DNA of 64,000 bases, from positions 1 to 64,000 of the forward strand of contig CAWFGW010000031.1 in NCBI GenBank assembly GCA_963815495.1. Reading direction: 5' to 3'. A program made the translations under genes and the position numbers. The DNA is from CAWFGW01 sp963815495 (lineage in GTDB: Bacteria > Bacteroidota > Bacteroidia > Cytophagales > JAAEPT01). This document shows, one piece after another, positions 18,201-26,700 of the stretch. Under the pieces are notes generated by a model. It searched no databases. It had not been told where the DNA came from and saw only the letters and a program-made list of their open reading frames with translations. Numbering within the stretch: the stretch's first letter is position 1; every line of letters starts with the position of its first letter.

Positions 18201-21200
18201 TGCTACCAAGGTCAGCGATCGTCCGGTACACAGTTCTATTTCGGCTTGGTTCAAAGACGGAATCACCACTACGTCCTTAATCGTCACCGAACCGGCAGTA
18301 GTACAGCCTTTCGCGTCTACCATCTGATACGTGTACGTCTTTGTTCCCACCAAGTCGGTTCGGTCAAAAGAAGTATTTCCGGGTTCATCGGTCCAGCTGA
18401 TGACCTCGCCCCCATTCCCACTGGTAATGGTGACATGGGCTTCGCCAAATCCCTGAGCACAGGTAGGCTGTACGGCATTGACCTTACTTGTTAACAATGC
18501 GGAAGCTCCTGTGACTGTAAATGATTCCGTAGCAGTGCACCCTAATGCATCACGCACAACCACGGTGTAACTCCCTGGTTTGGGGTCAGTAAAGCCTTGT
18601 TGTGTGGAGCTGCGGGTAAAGGTTTCATTGCTGCTTTCTTCTACAAATTCCCAGTCGTAGTAATAGGGTTTCTTTCCCCCGGTCACGCCAAATTCCAAAT
18701 CCATGGTCTCGCCTCCGCAGGGTTTGTCAAGCGTGGTACCGTTAAAGGCATCAATTGTTAAATCAGAGTTCTCACAGCGCGGTGGAACGACATTTTGTGT
18801 GCCTATGGAGAATACTTCAATACGCCCACATTCACCTTGAAATACAAACACCTCATGGGAACCACTGCAGGCATTAATAATTTTCACCGTACTGCGGTCG
18901 CGAATCGCACGAAGGCCATTTGGCTTATCCAGCAAGTCAATTAAATTCGTTTCATCCCACAAAATCACATAGTCTTCTAAGTTGATGCCCTCCTCAAAAA
19001 CCAGCGTAGCAGTACCATCACATGTTTCTGAATTGGTCGCCTTGGTGCTGTCGATGGTAAAAAAATCAAGGGAATCACCACAACCCGGGTGGGTGTAAGT
19101 AGCCGTTCCTTCACAGTCTTGCTCATCCGTTACCGTGATGGTATAGGTCGTATTCGCTAATCCTGTTTTAGAACGCCCGTATTGGTTGGTTAACAGGGGA
19201 TCACTTTCCCAGAAATAAGTGTAAGGGGCGATACCGCCATTGGCAATAACGGTTGCGCGGTTTATTTTTTTATCATACACCACAAATGGCTGTGGTTTGT
19301 TCACAGCACAAGGGTCATAGAGGAAAGAAAATCTGCCCGTACAACCTTTTACATCGGTTACATCTACCGTATAGTTCGTTCCCGGAACTAAATCGGTTCG
19401 CTCATTTTCGGTCGTGCTTTCATTCTGGTCGAGCCATTGGTAGTTGTAAGGGGCTGTACCGTTTTCCACTGTTAAGCGTGCGCCATTGGGACTGAGCGTT
19501 TCATAGCTAATGTCAAAGGGCAAGGGAGCAACTAAGCCAATGGTAAACGTGACCGGATTCACACAACCTGATCGGTGTACCTGTACTTTATATGTTTCTG
19601 CAGCTAAGCCGGTTTTATCCCATTGATAGGCATCGCCCTGAATGATGGAAGGTGTAATCCAGGTAATATAATCACCTGTAATGGAGATAATATGAATTTC
19701 CCCATTGGCTGCGCTGGCACATTGCGGATTGACTGGACGATATTCTAATTTGATTGGAGCACACACCGGTGGCACGACACACCCTGTCGGAAGAATAAAA
19801 TCGCTATAGGCACTGACAAGGTTCCCCTGGCGCACCCGCACTTTTAATGTGGTAGGATTGCCTACTAATGTCAGGCTACTGATATCCAACGTTTGACTGG
19901 TGGCAATAGGTGGCAAGCCGGTAAACGGATTAACCCATTCGTAACTCAACCCCGAAGGCAATGGCAAAAGATTTCCGCTGGCATCGCGCAAAATCGGATT
20001 GATGGTGTAACTACACCCCTGACCCGATACCGATAAACTTAAGGTATTGGATATAGAAGGGCCATCTGTTAATACGAAATCGTTATTGGCCTCATTCCAG
20101 ACCACACACCCTTCGGCTTCTTTTCGAATCACGACTTGATAACTGCCGGCAGGCAAACCAGAAATACTTGTTCCTGTGCGTGAACCCACAAATCCGGTAC
20201 CTGTCCAACTGGCAATAGCTCCGTCAGGCAAGGGCAGGTTTGCTAAGGTTAAACTTCCATCATATTGACCTGCGGAAGAAGGTATATTTTTGATGACCTG
20301 AGGTACATAATTAAGGCTGGCGGTGGTAGGCTCACAATAGATTTCTCTTCTAAAGACCGTAAAGGGATAGTTGTTGCAGTAGCTGTCTGTCACCGTAACG
20401 GTAAAAGGACCATTTCCCTGCGTTTGTGGCAGTTCATAAGTACCTAATGAACCATCTATAGCACTTCTGCTCGGTACATTATACGGAGAAAACCCCTCAA
20501 ATTGGATGGAATAAGGTCCGGTAAGGTCTTCCGAGATGGTTAATTCAAAGCTATTATTTACAGCATAGGCAGGGTTTTGGTTGTTGAGCACACTTATTTC
20601 CGAGCGCACAGGTTCCGGCACTACCACGCGTTTAGTGGCGCTGAGTTGCGTGGTGAGATCATATACGGTAATGGTATGAGCGCCAGAAGGAAGGCCTTCA
20701 ATTCGTAAATCGGTATCGTCATTGATGAGGTTGGACGTGCGGTAATTATTGTTTACCCCACCATTTACTGTAAGCTGCACTACGCTGGGCTGCGCACATT
20801 TTGCACCAGTGGCTGTATAGTCAATGGATAAACCTGAGGTACAGTTAGGATTGTTTGGGTTTGGACACGGACATGTGGGATCACTTGGGTGACATACAGT
20901 AGGATAACACTCCTTAGGAATTCGGAAAATTACTTTGCCAACATTTCCTAAACCATCTTTTACCTGAACTTTAAGGTAAGTTGGTCTGCCAAACAAAGGC
21001 AACGAAGAGACATCGTATTCTTGCGTAGTGGCTAAGGGTTCATCCGTAAGGGGGTTCGTCCACAAATACTGCACAGGTGCCATCAATGCCCCGGGTAAAA
21101 CAGTGCCTGTGGCGTCTTTATAAGCCGCTGAAATCGTTTGTTTACACGTTCCTGAAGTTACGAGCGTTAAAGTCGCATCAATTGTTTTTCCATCTACTAA

Positions 21201-23744
21201 GGTAAAGGTGTAAGGAGACGACATACATAAGGTTGTTGTGTTTTGTAACAATAGCTGATACGTGCCTGCACCAAGTCCCGAAACGGCAGCTCCTTCTTTG
21301 GTACCGGTGATTCCCTTACCCGACCAGAGTGCATTGTAACCGGCTGGTAGGTTGGCCAACGTAAGCATTCCGTCTGTTTCACCTTTAAAACTTGGGCTTT
21401 GTACGGTAACCGAAGGGGTGAAATTATCTAAAGTAGCATCCAGACACTGGCTACGGTATACTGTAAAGTCATATGCTTTACAATATTGGTCGGTTACTTT
21501 TACTGGAAAAGGACCGTTACCTGCTGTGGCGGGCAAACTAATAGGCCCCACAGTAAGCGTACCGGCAGTGGCCGTTAAATTTTTTAACTGGTAAGGTGCT
21601 AAAACACCTAGTTCTACGTCATAAAATCCGGAACCAGCATTGGTGATTTGTAGCGAGAAACTCGTGTTCACCGCCTCTAACGGGTTAGCACTATTGATGA
21701 CCTCAACCGTAGCCACTGGTGCTTCAGGAATAACTACTGTCTTGTATTCCACAATCCCTTTCTCCACATCGCGCACCGTAATGACTGTTTCACCGACTGG
21801 TAATCCTGTAATGGTTAACCCATGGTCGTTGGTTACAGGGTTTGACGTCTCGTATTTACCACTTCCTCCACTAATGGTCAGCACTGCCCGACCTCCCAAC
21901 CCACACGCGGGTGGGGTTTCCACCACATCTATTTGCAAGCTATCTGTCGTTCCGCAAGAGGGGTCTAGCGCTTTATCACAACAAGGAGGAGTGTCACAGC
22001 ACGTAGGGTTCAACGGATTAGGACAAGCTGCACAGAGCGGGTTCAACGGATCAGGACACCCACCTCCGGTAGTTCCGCAACCGTCTTTCTTGCCATCCAA
22101 GGTGATAGTCGATCGTTCACCCAAACAGTTAACTACATTCACCAGAGAATCCTGACAAGGTTGAGCGAAGGTGGCATTGGCTTCTCCTTCTGGATTAGCT
22201 ACGGTGATAACCAACCACGGACACTCAACACATTGACCGTCCACATAGATAAGGTTTCCGGCTAAATACTCCACCGATACACGGCAATCATTTTCAATGA
22301 TTATTTCATTATTAACGACCACACATGCTGAATTACTTTTACATCCTTTGCTATCTTCTACAGTAACACAGTAAGTTCCGGAAGCCATGCCCATAAAATC
22401 ACGTGTAGCGACACTTCTTTCATTTATTTCGTCTGACCATTTATAGGTATACGCGTTATCATTTCCACCAGAAGTGATGACGGTCGCCACTTTATTGTTT
22501 AAGGCAGCCGTTGCCACTACTGCTGTAGGTTCTGTGATAGAAAAATCTAAGGTGTCTTCTGCACATCCTTCCAACGCTACAATTACGCTGTAGGTGCCAG
22601 CAGGTAACCCGGTGACGGTACTACCAAATAAAGTAGGCATACCGCTGCTCCAATTAATACTTGCCATTTGCCCGCCTGTCGAACCTGTTCCTCCACTTGG
22701 TACAGAAGGTGTACACGAACAATTAGCTGTAGCAGGCGATTCAATTAATCCATTGTTTGTATACGTACCACTGCCCCGGCATAAGTCTATCGTTCCCGTA
22801 AAACGTCCTGATCCATTTACTAAAACGGAATTAGCTACTTTAATCGAAGCGCAAGTATTCCCAATTCCTTCAGCCGTTGTATTATTAATAAAATCTTTGG
22901 TCGTTAATAAACTCCCAGAGGCTCCTTTATAGATATTACTATTAAAAGTGGTGTTGTTGTTTACCGTTATGGAGCCATTATTCATGGTAGGTGCATCATG
23001 CAAAAAATTGTTTCCTACTGTAATGGTACAATTGTTTATGATAGAACCTGAACCGTTGTTATGTAATGTATTCTGTACGCTTACTGATCCGTTATTGGTG
23101 AACACAGCGCTATTACTGATATTAAAACTTTGATTAAATACGAGGCTATCGGTGTTGTATAACAAGCCGGAACTGGAGTTGATACTAAAGTCACCATGAC
23201 AGGTGAACTTTCCGTGGTTAAAGAAATTGCCGTTAAACCCTGCCCCCTGTACTGTAAAGGAGCCATAGTTCGTAACGGAGATATGCGATTGTAAATTAAG
23301 ATTTTGAGCGTTTACCGTCAGATTTCCATTGATGAGTAACGCAATCGGTTCTGTAGTGTTAATATTAAAATTTTGAATTTGTGCATTTCGACAAATCACC
23401 ACGGTACCTCCTCCGCTAAATTTAAAATCACCCGAAAAATCAGAAGTTAAATAGATGATTTGGTTGTTTAAAACCACTTCACCTGAAGTCTGTGTGTTTT
23501 CAACAGCACCAGCAGGAATAGCATCACAGGTTAAATTAGGTTGCTCCGGGGTAGCACAAACCAGCGGCTCGGTAGTGGGGTTAACCACCACTAATTGTCC
23601 ATCTTTCCAAAGTTCGGCCTTCCCGTCAAACGCATTATGGCAGCTAGCTGGGTAGGTTTGTACCTGTAAGTTGCAGGTCGGCTGTGCCACTACTACTCCC
23701 GATAGGAGAATAATACATACGATTGGTATAAGTTTCTTTAACAT
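12210..23744 (-). CDS. Giant secreted RHS/YD-repeat protein with HExxH metallopeptidase-like tip
   Basis: A 3844-aa exported protein. After the signal peptide (MLKKLIPIVCIILLSGVVVAQ), residues 80-360 form an Asn-rich beta-helix-like stretch. Residues 370-1900 hold SprB/PKD-like repeats with GTYTVxVxDxxGC phrases and cysteine-rich DPxNPxC linkers. RHS sequence starts near 1915 (YTLYYYDRVGNLVSTVPPEG at about 1990). Residues 2065-2960 are a propeller-like insert with repeated TSTDGGESF/KTEDGGQNW motifs. YD repeats resume at SRFWYDQVGRLVLSQNAKQ and run into the core (LNDHLGSVRVVLLDR, ARILDVRLGRWLSLDPLA), ending NPVIFIDPDGK near 3626. The last 218 residues are a variable tip with HEGTH (HExxH) and a later Glu-rich helix, suggesting a zinc peptidase toxin. 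Tip activity is inference. It is the last large gene of the operon. Confidence 0.9.
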   Translation of the reverse strand: MLKKLIPIVCIILLSGVVVAQPTCNLQVQTYPASCHNAFDGKAELWKDGQLVVVNPTTEPLVCATPEQPNLTCDAIPAGAVENTQTSGEVVLNNQIIYLTSDFSGDFKFSGGGTVVICRNAQIQNFNINTTEPIALLINGNLTVNAQNLNLQSHISVTNYGSFTVQGAGFNGNFFNHGKFTCHGDFSINSSSGLLYNTDSLVFNQSFNISNSAVFTNNGSVSVQNTLHNNGSGSIINNCTITVGNNFLHDAPTMNNGSITVNNNTTFNSNIYKGASGSLLTTKDFINNTTAEGIGNTCASIKVANSVLVNGSGRFTGTIDLCRGSGTYTNNGLIESPATANCSCTPSVPSGGTGSTGGQMASINWSSGMPTLFGSTVTGLPAGTYSVIVALEGCAEDTLDFSITEPTAVVATAALNNKVATVITSGGNDNAYTYKWSDEINERSVATRDFMGMASGTYCVTVEDSKGCKSNSACVVVNNEIIIENDCRVSVEYLAGNLIYVDGQCVECPWLVITVANPEGEANATFAQPCQDSLVNVVNCLGERSTITLDGKKDGCGTTGGGCPDPLNPLCAACPNPLNPTCCDTPPCCDKALDPSCGTTDSLQIDVVETPPACGLGGRAVLTISGGSGKYETSNPVTNDHGLTITGLPVGETVITVRDVEKGIVEYKTVVIPEAPVATVEVINSANPLEAVNTSFSLQITNAGSGFYDVELGVLAPYQLKNLTATAGTLTVGPISLPATAGNGPFPVKVTDQYCKAYDFTVYRSQCLDATLDNFTPSVTVQSPSFKGETDGMLTLANLPAGYNALWSGKGITGTKEGAAVSGLGAGTYQLLLQNTTTLCMSSPYTFTLVDGKTIDATLTLVTSGTCKQTISAAYKDATGTVLPGALMAPVQYLWTNPLTDEPLATTQEYDVSSLPLFGRPTYLKVQVKDGLGNVGKVIFRIPKECYPTVCHPSDPTCPCPNPNNPNCTSGLSIDYTATGAKCAQPSVVQLTVNGGVNNNYRTSNLINDDTDLRIEGLPSGAHTITVYDLTTQLSATKRVVVPEPVRSEISVLNNQNPAYAVNNSFELTISEDLTGPYSIQFEGFSPYNVPSRSAIDGSLGTYELPQTQGNGPFTVTVTDSYCNNYPFTVFRREIYCEPTTASLNYVPQVIKNIPSSAGQYDGSLTLANLPLPDGAIASWTGTGFVGSRTGTSISGLPAGSYQVVIRKEAEGCVVWNEANNDFVLTDGPSISNTLSLSVSGQGCSYTINPILRDASGNLLPLPSGLSYEWVNPFTGLPPIATSQTLDISSLTLVGNPTTLKVRVRQGNLVSAYSDFILPTGCVVPPVCAPIKLEYRPVNPQCASAANGEIHIISITGDYITWITPSIIQGDAYQWDKTGLAAETYKVQVHRSGCVNPVTFTIGLVAPLPFDISYETLSPNGARLTVENGTAPYNYQWLDQNESTTENERTDLVPGTNYTVDVTDVKGCTGRFSFLYDPCAVNKPQPFVVYDKKINRATVIANGGIAPYTYFWESDPLLTNQYGRSKTGLANTTYTITVTDEQDCEGTATYTHPGCGDSLDFFTIDSTKATNSETCDGTATLVFEEGINLEDYVILWDETNLIDLLDKPNGLRAIRDRSTVKIINACSGSHEVFVFQGECGRIEVFSIGTQNVVPPRCENSDLTIDAFNGTTLDKPCGGETMDLEFGVTGGKKPYYYDWEFVEESSNETFTRSSTQQGFTDPKPGSYTVVVRDALGCTATESFTVTGASALLTSKVNAVQPTCAQGFGEAHVTITSGNGGEVISWTDEPGNTSFDRTDLVGTKTYTYQMVDAKGCTTAGSVTIKDVVVIPSLNQAEIELCTGRSLTLVARYYPQYDIQWSSLDVNIANPQADMLPVDTAGTYTLTRTHTTNPANCPALVESVTILEKTDCEPTTQVCESFTYEIPERLDTDECTTSLQFEANASALRRFDEYLEAVKRDFREQYRQSVMDSLEETLTMSFTDKEQHYTLYYYDRVGNLVSTVPPEGVRALTPQQTAAVENYWLTAETNPNATPPNVYTQHTLATTYTYNSLNQLVAQDVPDNNQQDLWQSEGSYTLLGGQMVATLDANSNTIWSFANDANQAYLYTSTDGGESFTSGLNLNLGDLNDIQRAGFTGEMYYAVGTGGLLLKASNGAANWSVLQGPTRNNLIKVHFFDTNKGYIVEETGILWKTEDGGQNWSPVTTAVQFLTTQLGSLSTELSGKTIADIRIIDNQWYVTANTSDGAGEVYVSGDCQNVPQNLNFVKQDLTITNADVVVFDGVNTEVIRAPYVFRKTANNTLVYHRSLNVSGTITKYVSNGQVHVAKTTTGLYMSSDGSNFTAVGNGFSANAQLVNSNGRIVMYEGTTASRVNNSGTLTALVTNNTQVTGYYFDGTNDYFSLNSQQILNATANLTYNLSTNNIYYIKSFVVEGNVLLVNDDNNLYPLRMSMTTGTPAQPTTVLGTVVQEQFVEIKRIGTAFYGITAQHVIKPITITNTTTPTISVSNTPLRQTAQSYQYGYKSFAFGSSPDSYTYIDNNNRTYHVINGAAPIELKPASSAFFATSKGTNSGIYTTSENGIIFKHLSNENRLSFEKTNTTANLIKATQSSDGLLRLAGSDNKLYRLNVMNETLELNEDVATLTSPVKSMHTNYLLTQSGGVYQRTGNSWNSENVTLTGYNVINAATPIILAAGNSAAISYKIGISWNTAANFKVAPIADAATNGNKLVAVGKAGTIIQSTNAGESFTKVFAPNTTDITRVALKGNGFVIGNASGAIYNYADGTTYTLATINGSNTANQPINQLYTDAQGNSWALRGNELLLSSPGTNYTVQLTATETLHAFTVDSDGYGYLVGDGGTAYRIVPSGVVEQADQPALAAINIGTGKQAKKLPTDNNITDDQGTGIPPANLRSVQFTDRLQGYISGTGGLVLKTTDGGYHWQPEGQFSNNSSHSPLLSLNNQGEGVYSDVNTLGTVNDQSQHISSRFWYDQVGRLVLSQNAKQYNIEQYLGETQYQNISVAGSGKIHAYSYTIYDDLNRVSEVGELLTRATLEPHHHESQVAYNYFQNTFIPTGKRVQVTKTYYDRAVFTTPDNTFAQENLRPRVASVAYYEQYSGDQNSYNRATHYSYDVHGNVKSLLQEIGTDNGLLSKRLDYEFDLISGNVKQVAYQAGQEDAFYHKYSYDADNRITEVETSTDNVIWKQDASYQYYAHGPLAKVITGENVENCDYAYSIHGWLKGVKGNNFSYALGYYNGDYTSIGTNELLNTPTATNLYNGNITTMTTHTPAFAQEGMPTTFTKQFKYDQLNRIKESKVIGGINVNTFKTSYSYDANGNIESLNRYDKNGVQFDAMAYNYHQVDKGYLRNTNRLRWVDDDPNTAAVHEDDIEDQSRDNYDYDDIGNLIADVSEEIEKIEWTTYGKVHAVKRTAGSSLPNLFFNYDAMGNRVEKRVVEAGKQTITYYLRDATGNVMSIYQKEDDTPLAVKEHHMYGANRIGIYYASTENAVATIEGNISKSSNEIGLKSYELNDHLGSVRVVLLDRLATSNYDNVLAANEYFPFGMIAQSIERRAFRAGFNGMERDDKLKGKGNSYDFGARILDVRLGRWLSLDPLAIKYPAFSPYNFVANNPVIFIDPDGKKIKGVKYNQKTGEIKISKSAIKRGTDKFISALQMTNKGEEVLIAMLKEKRKVKVSLTNKPLVAYIPGANGEPEYKLIAGVTDANSIAITTSKKGYDDLKEGDNEMIEVTLMSENGDFVDGQIKKEYLTEWINEEPSEYEKDYEEGYIQSGAEDYFDDSYNLPDSDLEDVHNTGIHEGTHWLNKHHENDNVTQSEKEAFEAEIEGSKEYIQTYRPVK

Positions 23745-23772
23745 ATCTCTTCGTTAAAAGTGATTATTTTTA

Positions 23773-26700
23773 TTAGTTGACATCAACTTTTTCACATTGT
23801 GTAGCTATGGGCTGATTGGCATCCGAGTTGCCACTTGTTTCAGTATTCACACTAATGACTACAGGATGGTAAACATACGCATCAGGGTTTCCATCTACAG
23901 TTTCAGTAATGGCTGCATCCGCAAAGAATTTATTGCTCAAACAAATCCCCGGAACCGTGCACGAGGTAGTGTATGGGCGAATGTTGGTGAAGTAGTTAAT
24001 CTTCGTGAAATCAACCGTGTTTGTGATGCCAGTAAAATCACGAGGGACAACAGACACTATCCATTTTTTATTTTGTGAACCAAGGGTATAATTAAGATTT
24101 CCGATCAACTCTAAACCAGAGAGAGAACTGCTCCACGTGATTGCATAGTCAGCTAATTCATTTACATAAGCGCCATTGACATCTTCTTGCGTGAACCCGA
24201 GCAAATAGCGTATGGACTCTTCGTAAACATCGGCATCTTCCATCTCCAATGGAGTGGTTTTTGGATAGAAGTCATAAGGTTTTAAAGGTATTCCCTCCTC
24301 ATATTCTGTATCATCAACATAGGTAAGCGTGTTAAGTAAAGCCAAGACATTTTTAGGGTAAGTAGTTGTCACACATATAGGATCAAAAGCGCATGTTTGA
24401 AGATTTATCGGTGAGTCAGAACCCGATCCGTTGGCGGGAGCAGAAACTAGTGTTCCTTCAATTTGAAATTCATACCGGTAAACACTGTTTTCATCTTTGT
24501 TTGCACCTTGCGGATAAAAGTTTGCCGAAGAGGCATCTGCCAATAATTGGGTGAGTGCTGTAAACTCACCAGGAAAAGATCTATTTAAATTCACAAAAGC
24601 TTTCAGGATAAATTTATTATTAACCGTAGGATCTGTGGTAATACTTGCAATTTGCATCCGCTCAAAAACTTCACTGGCAGTTAACACATTATCCAGAGCG
24701 GGAATGCCACTATCCGAAAAATCCAAATGAACCGTTACTTTATTGTTGCCAGTCACTGGGCTTGGAATAATATCTCCCTTAAGAATTTTAGTCGCTGTGT
24801 TGTAATCACCGGACCACGACAATTGTGTGTTGTCATTAAATGCGGTACTGATAATGGTATTAAACTCTACTCCTAAATTTAAATTAGGAACACTGGTAAA
24901 GCAATTGAAATTAGCGGCCTGCCCATCCAATACTTGTGCTTCTAGTACCTCTTTTAAGAACTCCTCTACCTGCGAAACAATAGGACAGTTTCCACAACTT
25001 TGGTACGAACGAATTGCCGCTTGATTAGCGATGGCATCCCCTTGGTTTAGCAATCCAAAATTACATTCCGTCTCGATATACTGGGCATTACCATCCGTAT
25101 CAACCACGGTTTCATAACACACTTGTGAGGGTCCCCCATCTGTTGCTCCATCAGGGATAGAAGGATAAAACGATCTGATTTTATCATCATACAAATAACT
25201 GGACGTGGTATTACAAGTTTGTGTACCATCATAAAGAGGAATGGCATTTAACCTCCGAAGAATTCGGTTTTCTACTCCTGAACTGTTTAAATAATTACAA
25301 TAATTTTCTCTGAAAGAATTCCACCCATCACAATATGCGTTTATCCTATTTTGCCATTCCTCTAAACCGGGAACATAATCATATTTGGTCAGCATTCGTT
25401 TTTGCTCCATAGAACCTCTAAACGAGCTATTGCCGATACAACCGTTATAATACCTACCTTGAATGGCATTTTTTGTAGAAAGTTCTTTTACAATTTTTTG
25501 TCTTTCCGAGAGGTAGAGAGCTTTAAAAGACGTCCATTCTTCAATGTCTTCCGCTTTGAATTTACCACTATCACAATTAGCATTTTTACAGGCTGCATTC
25601 GGGTTAGGGCAGTTGACTAAAACGGTAGAAAACTCTGCCATCGAATAATACTGATTCGGAACGAAAGGGTCTCCATTCGAATTCTTCTTTTTAAAATAGT
25701 TGTTCACTTTAAAAGTTAAACGATCCTTCAATTCCTGTGGTACTGCAGCACTATTAAACAAGGGATCATTTTGAAGCACACTGGGCACATAATACGTTTC
25801 CCCGTCTATTATTTCTGAAGCAACGTAATTCCCTAATCCATCTTCCGGGGCATTCACATTAATTAACGTCTCTTCATAGTCATTAATTTCAGGTCGTGAA
25901 GTACATTCCAGATAATATCCAAACTCAGGGTGATAAGGCACCAAATAATTAGCGAAGTGAGTCTTCCAATAACGTAAAAACACACGCACATCTGCCAAGT
26001 TCTTCAGCGGTATTTTGTACAGCCCGGTAGCCGGGTCTTCAGCAATTAGCCCCGCAGTTGAAGTAATACCAGGGCTATATTCATTATCTCCTATTTTGGT
26101 GATATAGGCATAAGCAATGCTTCCATCTTCATAGGCATAATTTGTCTCGGTGTAGGTAGCATTTTGTAAGTTTTCGGTGAAAAGAAACTGGTTTTTAAAA
26201 TTTTCGGCCACATTTTTCCCCGGTACATCCACTCTAATTGGGCGTTTCCATGTCGCTCTTGAGAAATTATTCCCATTACTCCTTAAATAGAGATTAGGCA
26301 TCAGCTTGTTATTGGAATTAAAAATAGACATGTGAAATTTCCAGGGAACAATAGCGGGATCGGAACTTAAAGAAGGTTCATTGGTAACCGGATCAATTTC
26401 GACCTCGAAATTTTTAGAATCCACATCTAAATCCGCAGAGAGATTGTCCGAATCCATGGAAGTGAGGTTAGATAAAGCTAGATTTTTTTCACGCACTTGC
26501 CCATATTGACCATCCGGAGCCATGCTCGCCAACATGCCGTAAAGAGCAGACACACAGGTCGTGTTTTCTAAACATATAATTTCACAGCGCTCAAACAACC
26601 TGGCTTTTTCTTCTGCAGGAAGCGATTCATCTCCATTAAGGCTTTCCAATTCATCGATTAAGGTTTGAATGCGTTGATTACACTCTGAACAAGTCAATCC

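Noticed and set aside
13804..23655. Many open frames of 60-171 codons on the plus strand across the giant RHS gene (for example 14910-15383, 16005-16418, 21640-22155)
   Set aside because: They lie opposite a continuous, domain-rich coding sequence, lack signal peptides, motifs or sensible starts, and their composition is that of reverse-strand shadows.
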